From NCBI GenBank assembly GCA_018266965.1, contig JAFDZJ010000171.1, positions 1 to 9,874 of the forward strand: 9,874 nt of DNA, read 5' to 3'. Positions 1-6,410 of the stretch are shown in pieces. The number at the start of each line of letters is the position of its first letter. The stretch's first letter is position 1. The position numbers and the translations under genes are program-made. The notes beneath the pieces were generated by a model. The model was not told the origin of the DNA. It worked only from the letters and a program-made list of their open reading frames with translations, and made no database searches. This DNA comes from Bacteroidota bacterium. GTDB lineage: Bacteria; Bacteroidota; Bacteroidia; Flavobacteriales; Weeksellaceae.

Positions 1-204
1 CATCGCTGCTACGGCACCCACAATTTGGAAAAGTGCCGCACCTGGTGCATGGGTAACTTGCAATTTTACAGCCGAGGAAATGTACTCTCCACAATCCCAA
101 AAACTGAAACTTCTTTCCATAGTAGAAAGATAAGTTACAAATGCAATCGAGAATACAACCCAGCCTGTTAGGGTGTTCCATTTTTTAAAAGTCCAATTTT
201 TCAT
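1..204 (-). CDS. DUF2723 family membrane glycosyltransferase, N-terminal fragment
   Basis: Reverse-strand reading frame open from ATG (204-202) to the window edge: 68 residues of a much longer protein. It starts MKNWTFKKWNTLTG, then has a hydrophobic segment at about residues 13-26 (the first membrane helix), followed by FSFWDCGEYISSAVKL (33-48) and the THAPGAALFQ stretch (51-60). The FWDCGE plus HxPGAxLF pattern is characteristic of the DUF2723 family, large multi-pass Bacteroidota proteins with a GT-C-like fold. In that fold an acidic residue in the first periplasmic loop (here D37 or E40) is thought to be catalytic. By family, the protein would transfer a sugar from a lipid-linked donor to a secreted protein or glycan at the outer face of the inner membrane; the acceptor is unknown. 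It is truncated only because the window ends. It is divergent from the cysteine-synthase-like gene, with 226 bp shared between them. Confidence 0.85.
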   Translation of the reverse strand, partial: MKNWTFKKWNTLTGWVVFSIAFVTYLSTMERSFSFWDCGEYISSAVKLQVTHAPGAALFQIVGAVAAM

Positions 205-223
205 ATTGATTTTTATACAATTC

Positions 224-233
224 TGCGAAAATA
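224..233 (-). promoter_or_regulatory. Candidate promoter -7 box for the DUF2723 gene
   Basis: Reverse-strand TATTTTCGCA, a one-mismatch version of the Bacteroidota -7 element TAnnTTTG, followed by CA as at several other boxes in this window. It would start transcription about 15-20 nt before the ATG at 204. No convincing -33 TTTG lies about 20 bp upstream, so this is a weak call. Confidence 0.4.
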
Positions 234-390
234 ATATTTTTAAACGATTAAATGATAAATTTTATAAAATAATAATTTTGGTTTAATTTTTGATGGCTTT
301 TTTACAATCTTATTTCTATAAGTTTTTAGTATAAACGAATAACTTTTTATTTTATTGATTAAAATCACAAGTTTAAAAAAAATTTTTTTA

Positions 391-400
391 TACTTTTGCA
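391..400 (+). promoter_or_regulatory. Promoter -7 box of the cysteine-synthase-like gene
   Basis: TACTTTTGCA matches the Bacteroidota sigma-ABfr -7 consensus TAnnTTTG exactly. The expected start site is around 403-406, giving a leader of about 25 nt before ATG 431. The spacer just upstream is an A8T7 tract (375-389), which would be stiff or curved DNA. No good -33 TTTG is visible at the expected distance, so the A/T tract may compensate; that last point is inference. Confidence 0.65.
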
Positions 401-430
401 AACAGTTTTTTAGAGAAAAATGACAACGAA

Positions 431-1468
431 ATGACTAATGTTTACAACAACATTCTCGGAATGATAGGGAATACCCCTTTGGTAAAGCTAAATGAAGTAA
501 CCAAAAATATCCCTGCCACAGTTTATGCAAAGTTAGAATCTTTCAACCCCGGTCATTCTACCAAAGATAGAATTGCCCTGCATATAATAGAAGTTGCCGA
601 GAAAAAAGGACTTTTGAAACCAGGTGCTACCATTGTAGAAACTACTTCTGGAAATACAGGTTTCTCAATAGCTATGGTTAGCATAATAAAAGGATACAAA
701 TGTATTCTTTCTGTTAGTGATAAAACAAAAGCAGAAAAAATCGCTTATCTAAAAGCTTTGGGAGCAGAAGTACATATTTGTCCAGCATCTGTACCTGCAG
801 AAGATCCTCGATCATATTACGAAGTAGCCAAAAGAATTGCTGCAGAAACACCAAACTCCATCTATATCAACCAGTATTTTAATGAATTGAATATAGAAGC
901 TCATTATCTTACAACAGGACCTGAACTTTGGGAACAAACCGAAGGAAAAATTACCCACATAATTGCTTGTACAGGTACCGGAGGTACACTTTCTGGCACT
1001 GCAAAATATTTGAAAGAAAAAAATCCTAATATCAAAGTTATCGGTGTAGATGCCGATGGTTCTATCCTAAAAACTTACCACGAAACCGGTAAAATAAATT
1101 TAGACGAAATCCATTCTTATCAAATTGAAGGACTTGGGAAAAATCTTATTCCGGGTGCATTATTATTTGACCAAGTAGATGAATTTGTTAGGGTAAATGA
1201 TGAAATGAGTGCGTATTGCACAAGAGAAATTGCACTGAAAGAAGCAATTATGGGTGGATATACTACTGGTGCAGTTCTACAAGCATTAAGACAATATTCC
1301 AAAGAAAATCCATTGAAAAAAGATGATCTAGTGGTACTGATTTTCCCTGATCATGGTTCCAGATATATTACCAAAGTATATAGCGACAAATGGATGGAAG
1401 AGCAAGGATTTGTTAATGGTAAAGAAATTGAGAATAGCGAAGTTTTGAATACTGCCCATGTTAAATAA
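431..1468 (+). CDS. PLP-dependent cysteine synthase / CBS-like enzyme, possible cysteate synthase
   Basis: A 345-residue fold-type II PLP enzyme. Visible signatures are MIGNTPLVKL (11-20), the PLP lysine K45 in NPGHSTKDR, the substrate loop TSGNTG (72-77), and the phosphate-binding TGTGGT (181-186). The C-terminal part resembles cystathionine beta-synthase (CBS) more than CysK: IGVDADGSIL (204-213), YQIEGLG (230-236), and PDHGSRYITKVYSDKWM (306-322), which aligns with the CBS PDSxRNYxxKFxxDxWM region. The regulatory CBS (Bateman) domains of eukaryotic CBS are absent. The usual GGSVKDR loop is GHSTKDR, and the usual GGSxG near residue 275 is GGYTTG, so the substrate may differ from O-acetylserine plus sulfide. 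The next gene is an acyl-CoA/amino-acid condensing enzyme, so I infer it could make L-cysteate from phosphoserine (or another activated serine) and sulfite for sulfonolipid synthesis. Plain cysteine or cystathionine synthesis remains possible. The family is certain; the exact substrate is not. Confidence 0.85.
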   Translation: MTNVYNNILGMIGNTPLVKLNEVTKNIPATVYAKLESFNPGHSTKDRIALHIIEVAEKKGLLKPGATIVETTSGNTGFSIAMVSIIKGYKCILSVSDKTKAEKIAYLKALGAEVHICPASVPAEDPRSYYEVAKRIAAETPNSIYINQYFNELNIEAHYLTTGPELWEQTEGKITHIIACTGTGGTLSGTAKYLKEKNPNIKVIGVDADGSILKTYHETGKINLDEIHSYQIEGLGKNLIPGALLFDQVDEFVRVNDEMSAYCTREIALKEAIMGGYTTGAVLQALRQYSKENPLKKDDLVVLIFPDHGSRYITKVYSDKWMEEQGFVNGKEIENSEVLNTAHVK

Positions 1469-1499
1469 AATCATTTTTTTTATATAATGAATTAATCAT

Positions 1500-1529
1500 C
1501 AGTCTTTTACCCTAGTGAAAGACTGTTTT
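1500..1529 (+). terminator. Rho-independent terminator after the cysteine-synthase-like gene
   Basis: The arms CAGTCTTT (1500-1507) and AAAGACTG (1518-1525) pair perfectly, and two further pairs (T-G, A-T) can close the loop to CCCTAG. Only TTTT follows, then A, so termination may be partial. It lies 31 bp past the stop codon and 40 bp before the next start, so it could attenuate rather than abolish read-through into the oxoamine synthase gene. Confidence 0.75.
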
Positions 1530-1569
1530 ATGTTTTTTGACTAACCTTTTTATAAATACAAATAACAAA

Positions 1570-2844
1570 ATGATAGATATTTTTGATAGAATAAAACAAA
1601 ATCCAGGTCCATTGGGACAATTTGCAGATTATGGAGAAGGATATTTTATTTTCCCAAGATTGGAGGGTCCAATTGGTCCTAGAATGAAATTCCAAGGAAA
1701 GGAAGTTGTCTTTTGGAGTGCCAATGATTATTTGGGTCTGTGTAACCACCCAGAAGTAATTGCTACCGATGCCGCAGCAGCTGCAGAATATGGTATGTTC
1801 TATCCAATGGGAGCAAGAGCAATGTCAGGAGAAACCGACAAACACTTGCAATTGGAAAATGAATTGGCAGATTTTATAAAAAAAGATGCAGCTTATTTGC
1901 TTAATTTTGGTTACCAAGGAATGGTTTCTATCATCGATGCTTTGGTGTCAAGGCATGATGTTATAGTATATGATTCTGATTCTCACGCTTGTATTGTTGA
2001 TGGAGTAAGATTGCATGTCGGAAAAAGTTTCACATTCAAACACAATAATATTGAAAGTTTGGAAAAAAATCTTGCCAGAGCTACAAAAGTAGCCGAAGAA
2101 AATGGTGGAGGTATATTGGTAATTACCGAAGGGGTTTTTGGTATGAGAGGTTTGCAAGGAAAATTAAAAGAAATCTGCGAATTGAAATCCAAATTCAATT
2201 TTCGATTATTGGTAGATGATGCTCATGGTTTCGGAACTCTTGGTGCAACAGGTGCAGGTGCAGGAGAAGAGCAAGGTTGCCAAGACGAGATAGATGTTTA
2301 TTTCTCGACTTTTGCCAAATCTATGGCAGGTTTTGGAGCTTTTGTTGCAGGAAATAAAGATATTGTAAGGTATTTAAAATTCAATATGAGGTCTCAAATT
2401 TTTGCCAAATCACTGACCATGCCTATGGTTATTGGAGGACTGAAAAGACTGGAGCTTTTGAGAAGCCGTCCGGAAATAAAAGCCAAACTTTGGGAAAATG
2501 TAAACAAATTACAACAAGGTTTATTACAAAGAGGGTTCAATCTTGGGAATACCAATACTTGTGTTACTCCTGTTATGATGCAAGGTTCTCCGGTAGAAGC
2601 TACTTTGTTAGTAAAAGATTTAAGAGAAAATTTTGGTATCTTTACTTCGGTTGTCGTTTATCCTGTAATTCCAAAAGGAATGATTTTGTTGAGATTAATA
2701 CCAACGGCTTCGCATACAGACTCCGAAATCAACGAAACATTGGCAGCTTTTGAAGCTATCCATGATAAACTTGTTTCTGGAAAATACAAAGAACAAGCTG
2801 AACAATTCCTTAAAGATAATAATCTGAGTTTCAAAGAGTTGTAA
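1570..2844 (+). CDS. Alpha-oxoamine synthase family acyltransferase, probable cysteate/serine fatty acyltransferase
   Basis: A 424-residue fold-type I PLP enzyme related to 8-amino-7-oxononanoate synthase, 2-amino-3-ketobutyrate CoA ligase and serine palmitoyltransferase. These condense an amino acid with an acyl thioester and release CO2. Visible residues are the ring-stacking histidine H139 in DSDSHACIVDG, the PLP aspartate/histidine pair in VDDAHGFG (D216, H219), the Schiff-base lysine K250 in STFAKSMA, and the substrate-loop arginine in PMGARAMSG (R83). The C-terminal PVIPKG...LLRLIPTASHT (365-383) is also typical. The N-terminal segment YFIFPRLEGPIGPRMKFQGKE is longer than in KBL and is typical of a flavobacterial subgroup. 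ATG 1570 is chosen because similarity starts there; an in-frame TTG at 1537 adds 11 unconvincing residues next to the terminator. The preceding CBS-like gene suggests the amino acid is cysteate and the product 3-ketocapnine, the sulfonolipid precursor. Serine (sphingolipid) or glycine remain alternatives. Family certain, substrate inferred. Confidence 0.88.
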   Translation: MIDIFDRIKQNPGPLGQFADYGEGYFIFPRLEGPIGPRMKFQGKEVVFWSANDYLGLCNHPEVIATDAAAAAEYGMFYPMGARAMSGETDKHLQLENELADFIKKDAAYLLNFGYQGMVSIIDALVSRHDVIVYDSDSHACIVDGVRLHVGKSFTFKHNNIESLEKNLARATKVAEENGGGILVITEGVFGMRGLQGKLKEICELKSKFNFRLLVDDAHGFGTLGATGAGAGEEQGCQDEIDVYFSTFAKSMAGFGAFVAGNKDIVRYLKFNMRSQIFAKSLTMPMVIGGLKRLELLRSRPEIKAKLWENVNKLQQGLLQRGFNLGNTNTCVTPVMMQGSPVEATLLVKDLRENFGIFTSVVVYPVIPKGMILLRLIPTASHTDSEINETLAAFEAIHDKLVSGKYKEQAEQFLKDNNLSFKEL

Positions 2845-2881
2845 ACTTATGTTTCCTCGGTTATTACAAAGAAAAAATTAT

Positions 2882-2891
2882 TAAATTCGCA
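2882..2891 (+). promoter_or_regulatory. Candidate promoter -7 box for lpdA
   Basis: TAAATTCGCA differs from TAnnTTTG at one position and keeps the trailing CA seen at other boxes here. The implied start site lies about 25 nt before ATG 2921. No terminator is visible after the upstream gene, so lpdA could also be reached by read-through across the 76 bp gap. Confidence 0.4.
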
Positions 2892-2920
2892 AAAATTAAT
2901 TTTAATTAAAAAATATTACA

Positions 2921-4324
2921 ATGTCACAGTTTGATGTTACTATTATTGGTTCTGGTCCTGGTGGATATGTTGCTGCCATTCGTGCTGCACAATTGGGTTT
3001 CAAAACAGCTCTTATAGAAAAATATCCTACCATGGGTGGGACTTGTCTTAATGTTGGTTGTATCCCTTCCAAAGCATTATTGGATAGCTCCGAACATTTC
3101 GAAAAAGCTCAACACGAATTTGCAGATTATGGTATCATCATCAATGAGCCAAAAGTAGATTTGCCAAAAATGATTGAAAGAAAAAATGCCGTGGTGGATC
3201 AAACTACCAAAGGTATAGCTTTCCTTATGGACAAAAACAAAGTTACCGTACTACAAGGTGTAGGTAGTTTTGAATCTGCAACTTCTATAAAAGTTACCAA
3301 AACAGATGGTTCGTCTGAATTGATAGAAACAAAATATGCAATTATCGCAACAGGCTCCAAACCTTCGTCTTTACCTTTCATCAATATTGATAAGGAAAGA
3401 ATTATTACTTCCACAGAAGCCCTTAACCTAAAAGAAGTTCCGAAACATTTGTTGGTTATCGGTGGTGGAGTTATCGGATTGGAGCTGGGTTCAGTTTATA
3501 AAAGATTAGGTGCAAATGTTACCGTGATAGAATATATGGACAAGATTATCCCGGGAATGGATGGAGCTTTGTCCAAAGAACTTCAAAAAGTTCTAAAAAA
3601 ACAAGGTATGAAGTTTGAACTTTCTACCGCAGTTTCCGGAGTGGAAAGAAACGGAGATACCGTAAAAGTTTCTGCTAAAAATAAAAAAGGAGAAGATGTA
3701 GTTTTCGAAGGAGATTATTGTTTGGTTTCCGTAGGAAGAAAACCTTATACCGACGGACTTGGTCTGGAAAAAGTTGGAGTAGAGTTGGACGAAAGAGGTA
3801 GAGTAAAAACCAATGATCATTTGCAAACCAATATTTCCACTATCTATGCAATAGGAGATGTAGTAAAAGGTGCAATGTTGGCACACAAAGCTGAAGAAGA
3901 GGGTGTCTTTGTAGTAGAAACCTTGGCAGGACAAAAACCGCACATCAATTATAATTTGATTCCGGGAGTTGTTTACACTTGGCCGGAAGTTGCAGGTGTT
4001 GGAAAAACTGAAGAGCAACTAAAAGCAGAAGGTGTAGCCTACAAAGTTGGGAATTTCCCAATGAGAGCTTTGGGTAGAAGCCGTGCTTCCGGAGATACCG
4101 ATGGTTTTGTAAAAATCCTAGCAGACGAAAAAACCGATGAGATACTTGGTTTTCATATTATTGGTGCTAGAGCTGCCGACCTTATCGCAGAAGGAGTTGT
4201 AGCTATGGAGTTCCGTGCAAGTGCCGAAGATCTTACCAGAATGTCCCATGCACACCCTACTTATGCGGAAGCAGTGAAAGAAGCTGCACTAGATGCAACG
4301 GGGAAAAGAGCAATACACATGTAA
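2921..4324 (+). CDS. lpdA: Dihydrolipoyl dehydrogenase (E3)
   Basis: 467 residues, full length for the family. This FAD flavoprotein reoxidises dihydrolipoamide with NAD+ in the pyruvate, 2-oxoglutarate and branched-chain 2-oxoacid dehydrogenase complexes and the glycine cleavage system, in the cytoplasm. Visible parts are the FAD-binding GSGPGGYVAA (10-19), the redox-active disulfide C42/C47 in GGTCLNVGCIPSK, the NAD-binding VIGGGVIGLELG (179-190), the second FAD motif IYAIGDV (308-314), and the C-terminal catalytic pair H445/E450 in HAHPTYAE. No lipoyl domain is fused at the N-terminus, and no E1 or E2 genes are next to it, so which complex it serves cannot be read from context. If the upstream genes make iso-branched sulfonolipids, a role in branched-chain 2-oxoacid oxidation (supplying isovaleryl-CoA primers) would fit, but that is speculative. 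A strong terminator follows. Confidence 0.96.
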   Translation: MSQFDVTIIGSGPGGYVAAIRAAQLGFKTALIEKYPTMGGTCLNVGCIPSKALLDSSEHFEKAQHEFADYGIIINEPKVDLPKMIERKNAVVDQTTKGIAFLMDKNKVTVLQGVGSFESATSIKVTKTDGSSELIETKYAIIATGSKPSSLPFINIDKERIITSTEALNLKEVPKHLLVIGGGVIGLELGSVYKRLGANVTVIEYMDKIIPGMDGALSKELQKVLKKQGMKFELSTAVSGVERNGDTVKVSAKNKKGEDVVFEGDYCLVSVGRKPYTDGLGLEKVGVELDERGRVKTNDHLQTNISTIYAIGDVVKGAMLAHKAEEEGVFVVETLAGQKPHINYNLIPGVVYTWPEVAGVGKTEEQLKAEGVAYKVGNFPMRALGRSRASGDTDGFVKILADEKTDEILGFHIIGARAADLIAEGVVAMEFRASAEDLTRMSHAHPTYAEAVKEAALDATGKRAIHM

Positions 4325-4345
4325 TTTTTTACTGTAAATAAAATT

Positions 4346-4379
4346 AAAACTGTCCAAAATATTTTGGACAGTTTTTTTT
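4346..4379 (+). terminator. Strong rho-independent terminator after lpdA
   Basis: A perfect 30 bp inverted repeat: AAAACTGTCCAAAAT (4346-4360) is followed directly by its reverse complement (4361-4375), then T's to 4379. The GC-containing core ACTGTCC/GGACAGT with the U-tract makes an effective intrinsic terminator 21 bp after the lpdA stop. It insulates lpdA from the T9SS cargo gene. Confidence 0.92.
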
Positions 4380-4444
4380 CTTTTCATATAAATCTTTATT
4401 CCATTAATCATTATTTTTTCTTATCATTTTTCAATTAAAATTAG

Positions 4445-4452
4445 TATTTTTA
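4445..4452 (+). promoter_or_regulatory. Candidate promoter -7 box for the T9SS cargo gene
   Basis: TATTTTTA matches TAnnTTTG except at the last base and is placed to start transcription about 10-12 nt before ATG 4469. The gene has its own terminators on both sides, so a promoter in this AT-rich 89 bp gap is expected. No clear -33 box is seen. Confidence 0.4.
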
Positions 4453-4468
4453 CAAATTAAAAATCATT

Positions 4469-5461
4469 ATGAAAACAAAATTATTATTTTCAATGTTGGT
4501 TTCTCAAATTGTATTGTCGCAAACCACAATTACCAAGGCTGTTAATGACCCTGTTGCTAATGATGTTATCAATAATCAGCAGATAATAGGAACTATTAAT
4601 AATACTCCTACTGGTTCGGGTGTTTCGTACAATAATTCTACTGTTACTGGAGGTCCTGTTGTTGCTACTAATTATGTTGCACCAACAGCAACAGATATTT
4701 CTACTTATCCGGGTACTACCATAAAAAGTACAGATGGAGCAAATATTTCTTATTTCAAACAATCATCAACAAAATTAGAATTGTTAGCAGCAGTAACAAG
4801 TGCAGGTACTATCAATTTTAATGTAAATAGTGCCGTGGTTATGCAATATCCATTGGCTTTCGGAAATACTGCTAGTAACCAAGCCAAAGGCTCATTTACT
4901 TCTCCTACCGCTAGTGGTTTGTTAAAAGGTCCAGTTGCAATAAATGCTGACGCTAGTGGAACACTCATCGTTGGAACTAAAACCTATAACAATATTTTGA
5001 GAGTAAAAGTTACTCAGAATTTTAATCTATACCAATCAACAGATACTACTTATCTGTTTTCCATTGGGACAATGACGGGTACTACTTATCAATATTATTC
5101 TTCTACATCAAAATTCCCAGTCCTTACATATAGTGAGGGGAATATAAGTGTTCCTCTTTTGAGTATTAATCAGAATTCTTCCGATGCAACTGCACAATCA
5201 TTTGTGTTTTTAGGTACAAAAGATTTTCAGTTTATTGAGGATTTTACCATTTACCCTAATCCAGCACAAGATTTCATCAAGATAAAAGCAAATGATAGCA
5301 ATTGGATTTCTGCCTCAATCGTAACAATGGAAGGTAGAAAAATTCAAGATGCTAAAATTGTAGATAATACTATTGATGTTTCTATGCTTAATCTTGGTAC
5401 TTATCTATTGGAATTAAAAGGTAAAAAGGAAAACAAATCAATAAAATTTATAAAAAATTAG
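4469..5461 (+). CDS. Secreted protein with type A T9SS C-terminal sorting domain, function unknown
   Basis: 330 residues. The N-terminus (MKTKLLFSMLVSQIVLSQ) is a Sec signal peptide, with cleavage likely after S17 to leave Gln18, as is usual in Flavobacteriia. Residues about 19-250 are rich in Thr, Ser, Asn and Gly with beta-type alternation and no catalytic motif I recognise. The body begins TTITKAVNDPVANDVINN and includes two similar phrases, VAPTATDISTYPG and TSPTASGLLKGP; I cannot show a true repeat. Residues about 257-330 form the sorting domain: DFTIYPNPAQDFIKIK, then MEGRKIQDAK, DVSMLNLGTYLLELKG and a basic KSIKFIKN end, as in the TIGR04183 family. The protein should cross the outer membrane by the type IX system, lose the tail, and be anchored on A-LPS or released. 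It is a monocistronic unit between two intrinsic terminators. I recall similar secreted proteins in Chryseobacterium-like bacteria, but no assigned function. Confidence 0.9.
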   Translation: MKTKLLFSMLVSQIVLSQTTITKAVNDPVANDVINNQQIIGTINNTPTGSGVSYNNSTVTGGPVVATNYVAPTATDISTYPGTTIKSTDGANISYFKQSSTKLELLAAVTSAGTINFNVNSAVVMQYPLAFGNTASNQAKGSFTSPTASGLLKGPVAINADASGTLIVGTKTYNNILRVKVTQNFNLYQSTDTTYLFSIGTMTGTTYQYYSSTSKFPVLTYSEGNISVPLLSINQNSSDATAQSFVFLGTKDFQFIEDFTIYPNPAQDFIKIKANDSNWISASIVTMEGRKIQDAKIVDNTIDVSMLNLGTYLLELKGKKENKSIKFIKN

Positions 5462-5466
5462 AATTT

Positions 5467-5490
5467 AGCGGTATTAACCGCTTTTTTTTT
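5467..5490 (+). terminator. Rho-independent terminator after the T9SS cargo gene
   Basis: Stem AGCGGT (5467-5472), loop ATTA, stem ACCGCT (5477-5482), then an unbroken T run to 5490. It begins 5 bp after the stop codon. It is compact and GC-rich for this AT-rich region. Confidence 0.92.
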
Positions 5491-5506
5491 GTTCGATTAA
5501 TCTGAG

Positions 5507-5516
5507 TATCTTTGCA
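5507..5516 (+). promoter_or_regulatory. Promoter -7 box of the CvfB-family gene
   Basis: TATCTTTGCA is an exact TAnnTTTG match with trailing CA. The T-run of the preceding terminator (5482-5490, ending TTG at 5491) lies where a -33 element would sit, though the spacing to the TTG is short (15 bp). The implied start site is near 5520, giving a leader of about 40 nt before ATG 5562. Confidence 0.65.
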
Positions 5517-5561
5517 ATCCATTAGTACTAAAAACCTCTAATTATTATCAATACTAAACAA

Positions 5562-6386
5562 ATGAAAATAGGACAATTCCAACATTTGACCATCAAAGAA
5601 AAAAATACTTCCGGATATATTTTGGAAAATTCTGAAAGCGAAAATTGTTTTATACCCAAAATTTTTGCAGAAGATGATTGGGAAATTGGTTCTACAGTAG
5701 AAGTATTTGTATATCAAGATGATGGTGTACTAAAAGCTACCACAGAAATTCCTTTGGCACAAGTTGGAGAGTTTGCCGTAATGAAATGTATCCAAAATCT
5801 ACCTGCAGGAGCTTTTTTGGATTGGGGAATTATAAAGGATATTTTTGTGCCTTACAAGGAGCAAAAAGGTAAAATGCTCGAGGGAAAACGATACTTAATC
5901 TATGTATATATAGATGAAAAAACTGGGTTGATTACTGGAACAAATAAGTATAAAAGAAATCCACAATACCAAAACCTATCTCTGAAAAAAGGCGAAAAAG
6001 TCGATTTGTTAATAGCTGGAGAAAGTGAAATTGGTTGGAATGTTGTTATCAACAAAAAATATTTGGGATTGGTCTATTCATCGGATGTTTTCAAAAAATT
6101 GTATCCTCTTTCCGAGGAAGTTGGCTATATAAAATCTATCCGAGAAGATGGTAAAATAGATGTTACCCTACAACCAGAAGGATTTGAAAATATTGATGAG
6201 TTTAGAAAAATAATTTTGGACAAACTAACAGAAAACTACGGGCTTCTATACCTTTCTGATAAATCTACACCCGAAGAAATTAAAGAGGAATTGGGTATGA
6301 GTAAAAAGAATTTCAAAAAAGCAATTGGAGGTCTTTATAAAGATAATATGATAGAAATTTTGGAAGACAAAATCCGATCAAAATAA
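5562..6386 (+). CDS. cvfB: CvfB/YitL-family S1-domain RNA-binding protein
   Basis: 274 residues, close to the usual family length of about 280. The layout fits three S1-like OB-fold domains (about 1-62, 68-128, 143-204) and a C-terminal winged helix (about 222-274). The most diagnostic stretch is in the second S1 domain: GAFLDWGIIKDIFVPYKEQ (83-101), then KMLEGKRYLIYVYIDEKTGLI (104-124). The winged helix carries the family pattern SDKSTPEEIKEELGMSKKNFKKAIGGLYK (232-260). CvfB of Staphylococcus aureus binds RNA and affects virulence gene expression; the E. coli relative is YitL. In other bacteria, including this group, the RNA target is not established. The gene has its own promoter and faces the zinc-ribbon gene tail to tail. 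Confidence 0.9.
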   Translation: MKIGQFQHLTIKEKNTSGYILENSESENCFIPKIFAEDDWEIGSTVEVFVYQDDGVLKATTEIPLAQVGEFAVMKCIQNLPAGAFLDWGIIKDIFVPYKEQKGKMLEGKRYLIYVYIDEKTGLITGTNKYKRNPQYQNLSLKKGEKVDLLIAGESEIGWNVVINKKYLGLVYSSDVFKKLYPLSEEVGYIKSIREDGKIDVTLQPEGFENIDEFRKIILDKLTENYGLLYLSDKSTPEEIKEELGMSKKNFKKAIGGLYKDNMIEILEDKIRSK

Positions 6387-6410
6387 CGGCTCGTAAGTTA
6401 TTGGTTTTTT
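6382..6410. terminator. Possible weak terminator between convergent genes
   Basis: AATAAC (6382-6387) can pair with GTTATT (6397-6402) across a 9-base loop, followed by GGTTTTTT on the plus strand. The stem has only one G-C pair and overlaps both stop codons (6384-6386 plus, 6398-6400 minus). It may help end the cvfB transcript; collision of the two convergent transcripts may matter as much. Confidence 0.3.

Noticed and set aside
1537..1569. TTG start at 1537 giving an 11-residue N-terminal extension to the oxoamine synthase
   Set aside because: The extra residues (TNLFINTNNK) have no family counterpart and abut the terminator. ATG 1570 fits homologues that begin shortly before the DRIKQNPGPLG segment.
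3593..4018. 141-codon reverse-strand open frame inside lpdA
   Set aside because: It has Phe/Ser/Cys-rich, low-information composition and lies wholly antisense to a well-supported enzyme gene; it is a shadow.
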